64,000 nt of DNA from Blastobasis lacticolella (Eukaryota > Arthropoda > Insecta > Lepidoptera > Blastobasidae), in assembly GCA_905147135.1 (NCBI GenBank), contig LR990039.1, positions 31,865,708 through 31,929,707 on the forward strand, read 5' to 3'. Position 1 is the first letter of the stretch, and every line of letters starts with the position of its first letter. Positions 63,533-64,000 of this stretch are shown piece by piece. A model generated the notes under the pieces. It was not told the DNA's origin and did no database searches. It saw only the letters and a list, made by a program, of their open reading frames with translations. Made by a program: the position numbers and the translations under genes.

Positions 63533-64000
63533 AGCATTGTTGCTTGAAAATAGCTATCCAACGACTTATTATACATAGCTATTGGAGATGGGTACCATAC
63601 CACGATTTGCGCAATCATTTAATAGAAATAAAATGGATCAAAAATAATTTATCAAATATCAATTAGTACGCCAGTCAAATCTTACATTTAAAACGCAAAA
63701 CGCGATGTAAAGCTGCATTTATGGTATGTTATTTAGAACCCTTAGCCTTTAAAAACATTTAGAAAGCAAAAAAAAATGGTGCTACCTGCTTGATTCCTAT
63801 CCTGTATTTTAATGAAAGAAAATTTAAACTACTACAACTTCCTCTTAACATTTTTTATCACAGGACTAGCAATTCTGCCTACAATTTGCTCCGGACGAGA
63901 GCAAAACTTAAAATTTTTGGGATCAAATGAGTTATAATTTGGTTGCTATATGCCTTATAGATTTGTGTTTGGGTTTAAATAGCTGCAAATTAAATTAAAT

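Overview
This is a eukaryotic, AT-rich window that most likely comes from a moth or butterfly (Lepidoptera). The evidence is an insect-type membrane UDP-glycosyltransferase gene with short introns-phase-conserved exons, several RTE-clade LINEs ending in ATG repeats, CR1-, Jockey- and R1-like LINE pieces, a Ty3/Gypsy copy, an ISL2EU/Harbinger transposase, a THAP-type zinc finger and many MITEs. I see no rRNA, tRNA or CRISPR array.

The one clearly intact host gene is a UDP-glycosyltransferase (UGT) on the minus strand. Its eight exons run from 23201 down to 13431. They splice at GT/AG sites with compatible phases into 522 codons plus stop, carrying a signal peptide, the UGT signature and a C-terminal membrane anchor. 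A second UGT first exon lies upstream at 56249-56103 with the same splice phase and cut position. No further exons for it are visible, so it is either an alternative first exon or the remnant of a tandem copy.

Layout. 1-7740: a Gypsy element (minus) split by a full-length CR1-like LINE, which itself carries a 165-bp insert, with an RTE fragment upstream. 7750-13200: decayed repeats and a Jockey-like LINE holding a mini-RTE. 13431-23201: the UGT gene, its introns filled with a 3-kb inverted-repeat element (itself split by a LINE), a SINE and RTE ends. 23.5-29.1 kb: LINE remnants and CCGGATA-rich ends. 29.2-32.8 kb: a MINE-like repeat, an ISL2EU transposase pseudogene and a SANT/Myb-like module. 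33.3-34.5 kb: a transposase remnant fused in frame to an R1-like LINE. 37.5-41.0 kb: a GAGCGAGCG repeat array split by an RTE LINE whose 872-codon frame is open but lacks part of the endonuclease. 41.1-45.5 kb: a very young LTR element with 1308-bp LTRs and no coding interior. 46.0-49.1 kb: a full mini-RTE and several hairpin MITEs. 49.8-54.1 kb: a 3.3-kb TIR element, its deletion derivative and a second MITE family. 54.5-55.1 kb: a THAP-domain pseudogene. 55.2-64 kb: MITEs, the orphan UGT exon and RTE/Jockey remnants.

The genes do not form a pathway. The theme is a detoxification-enzyme locus embedded in layered, datable transposon insertions. Several insertions can be resolved to the base because their target-site duplications and empty sites are still readable.
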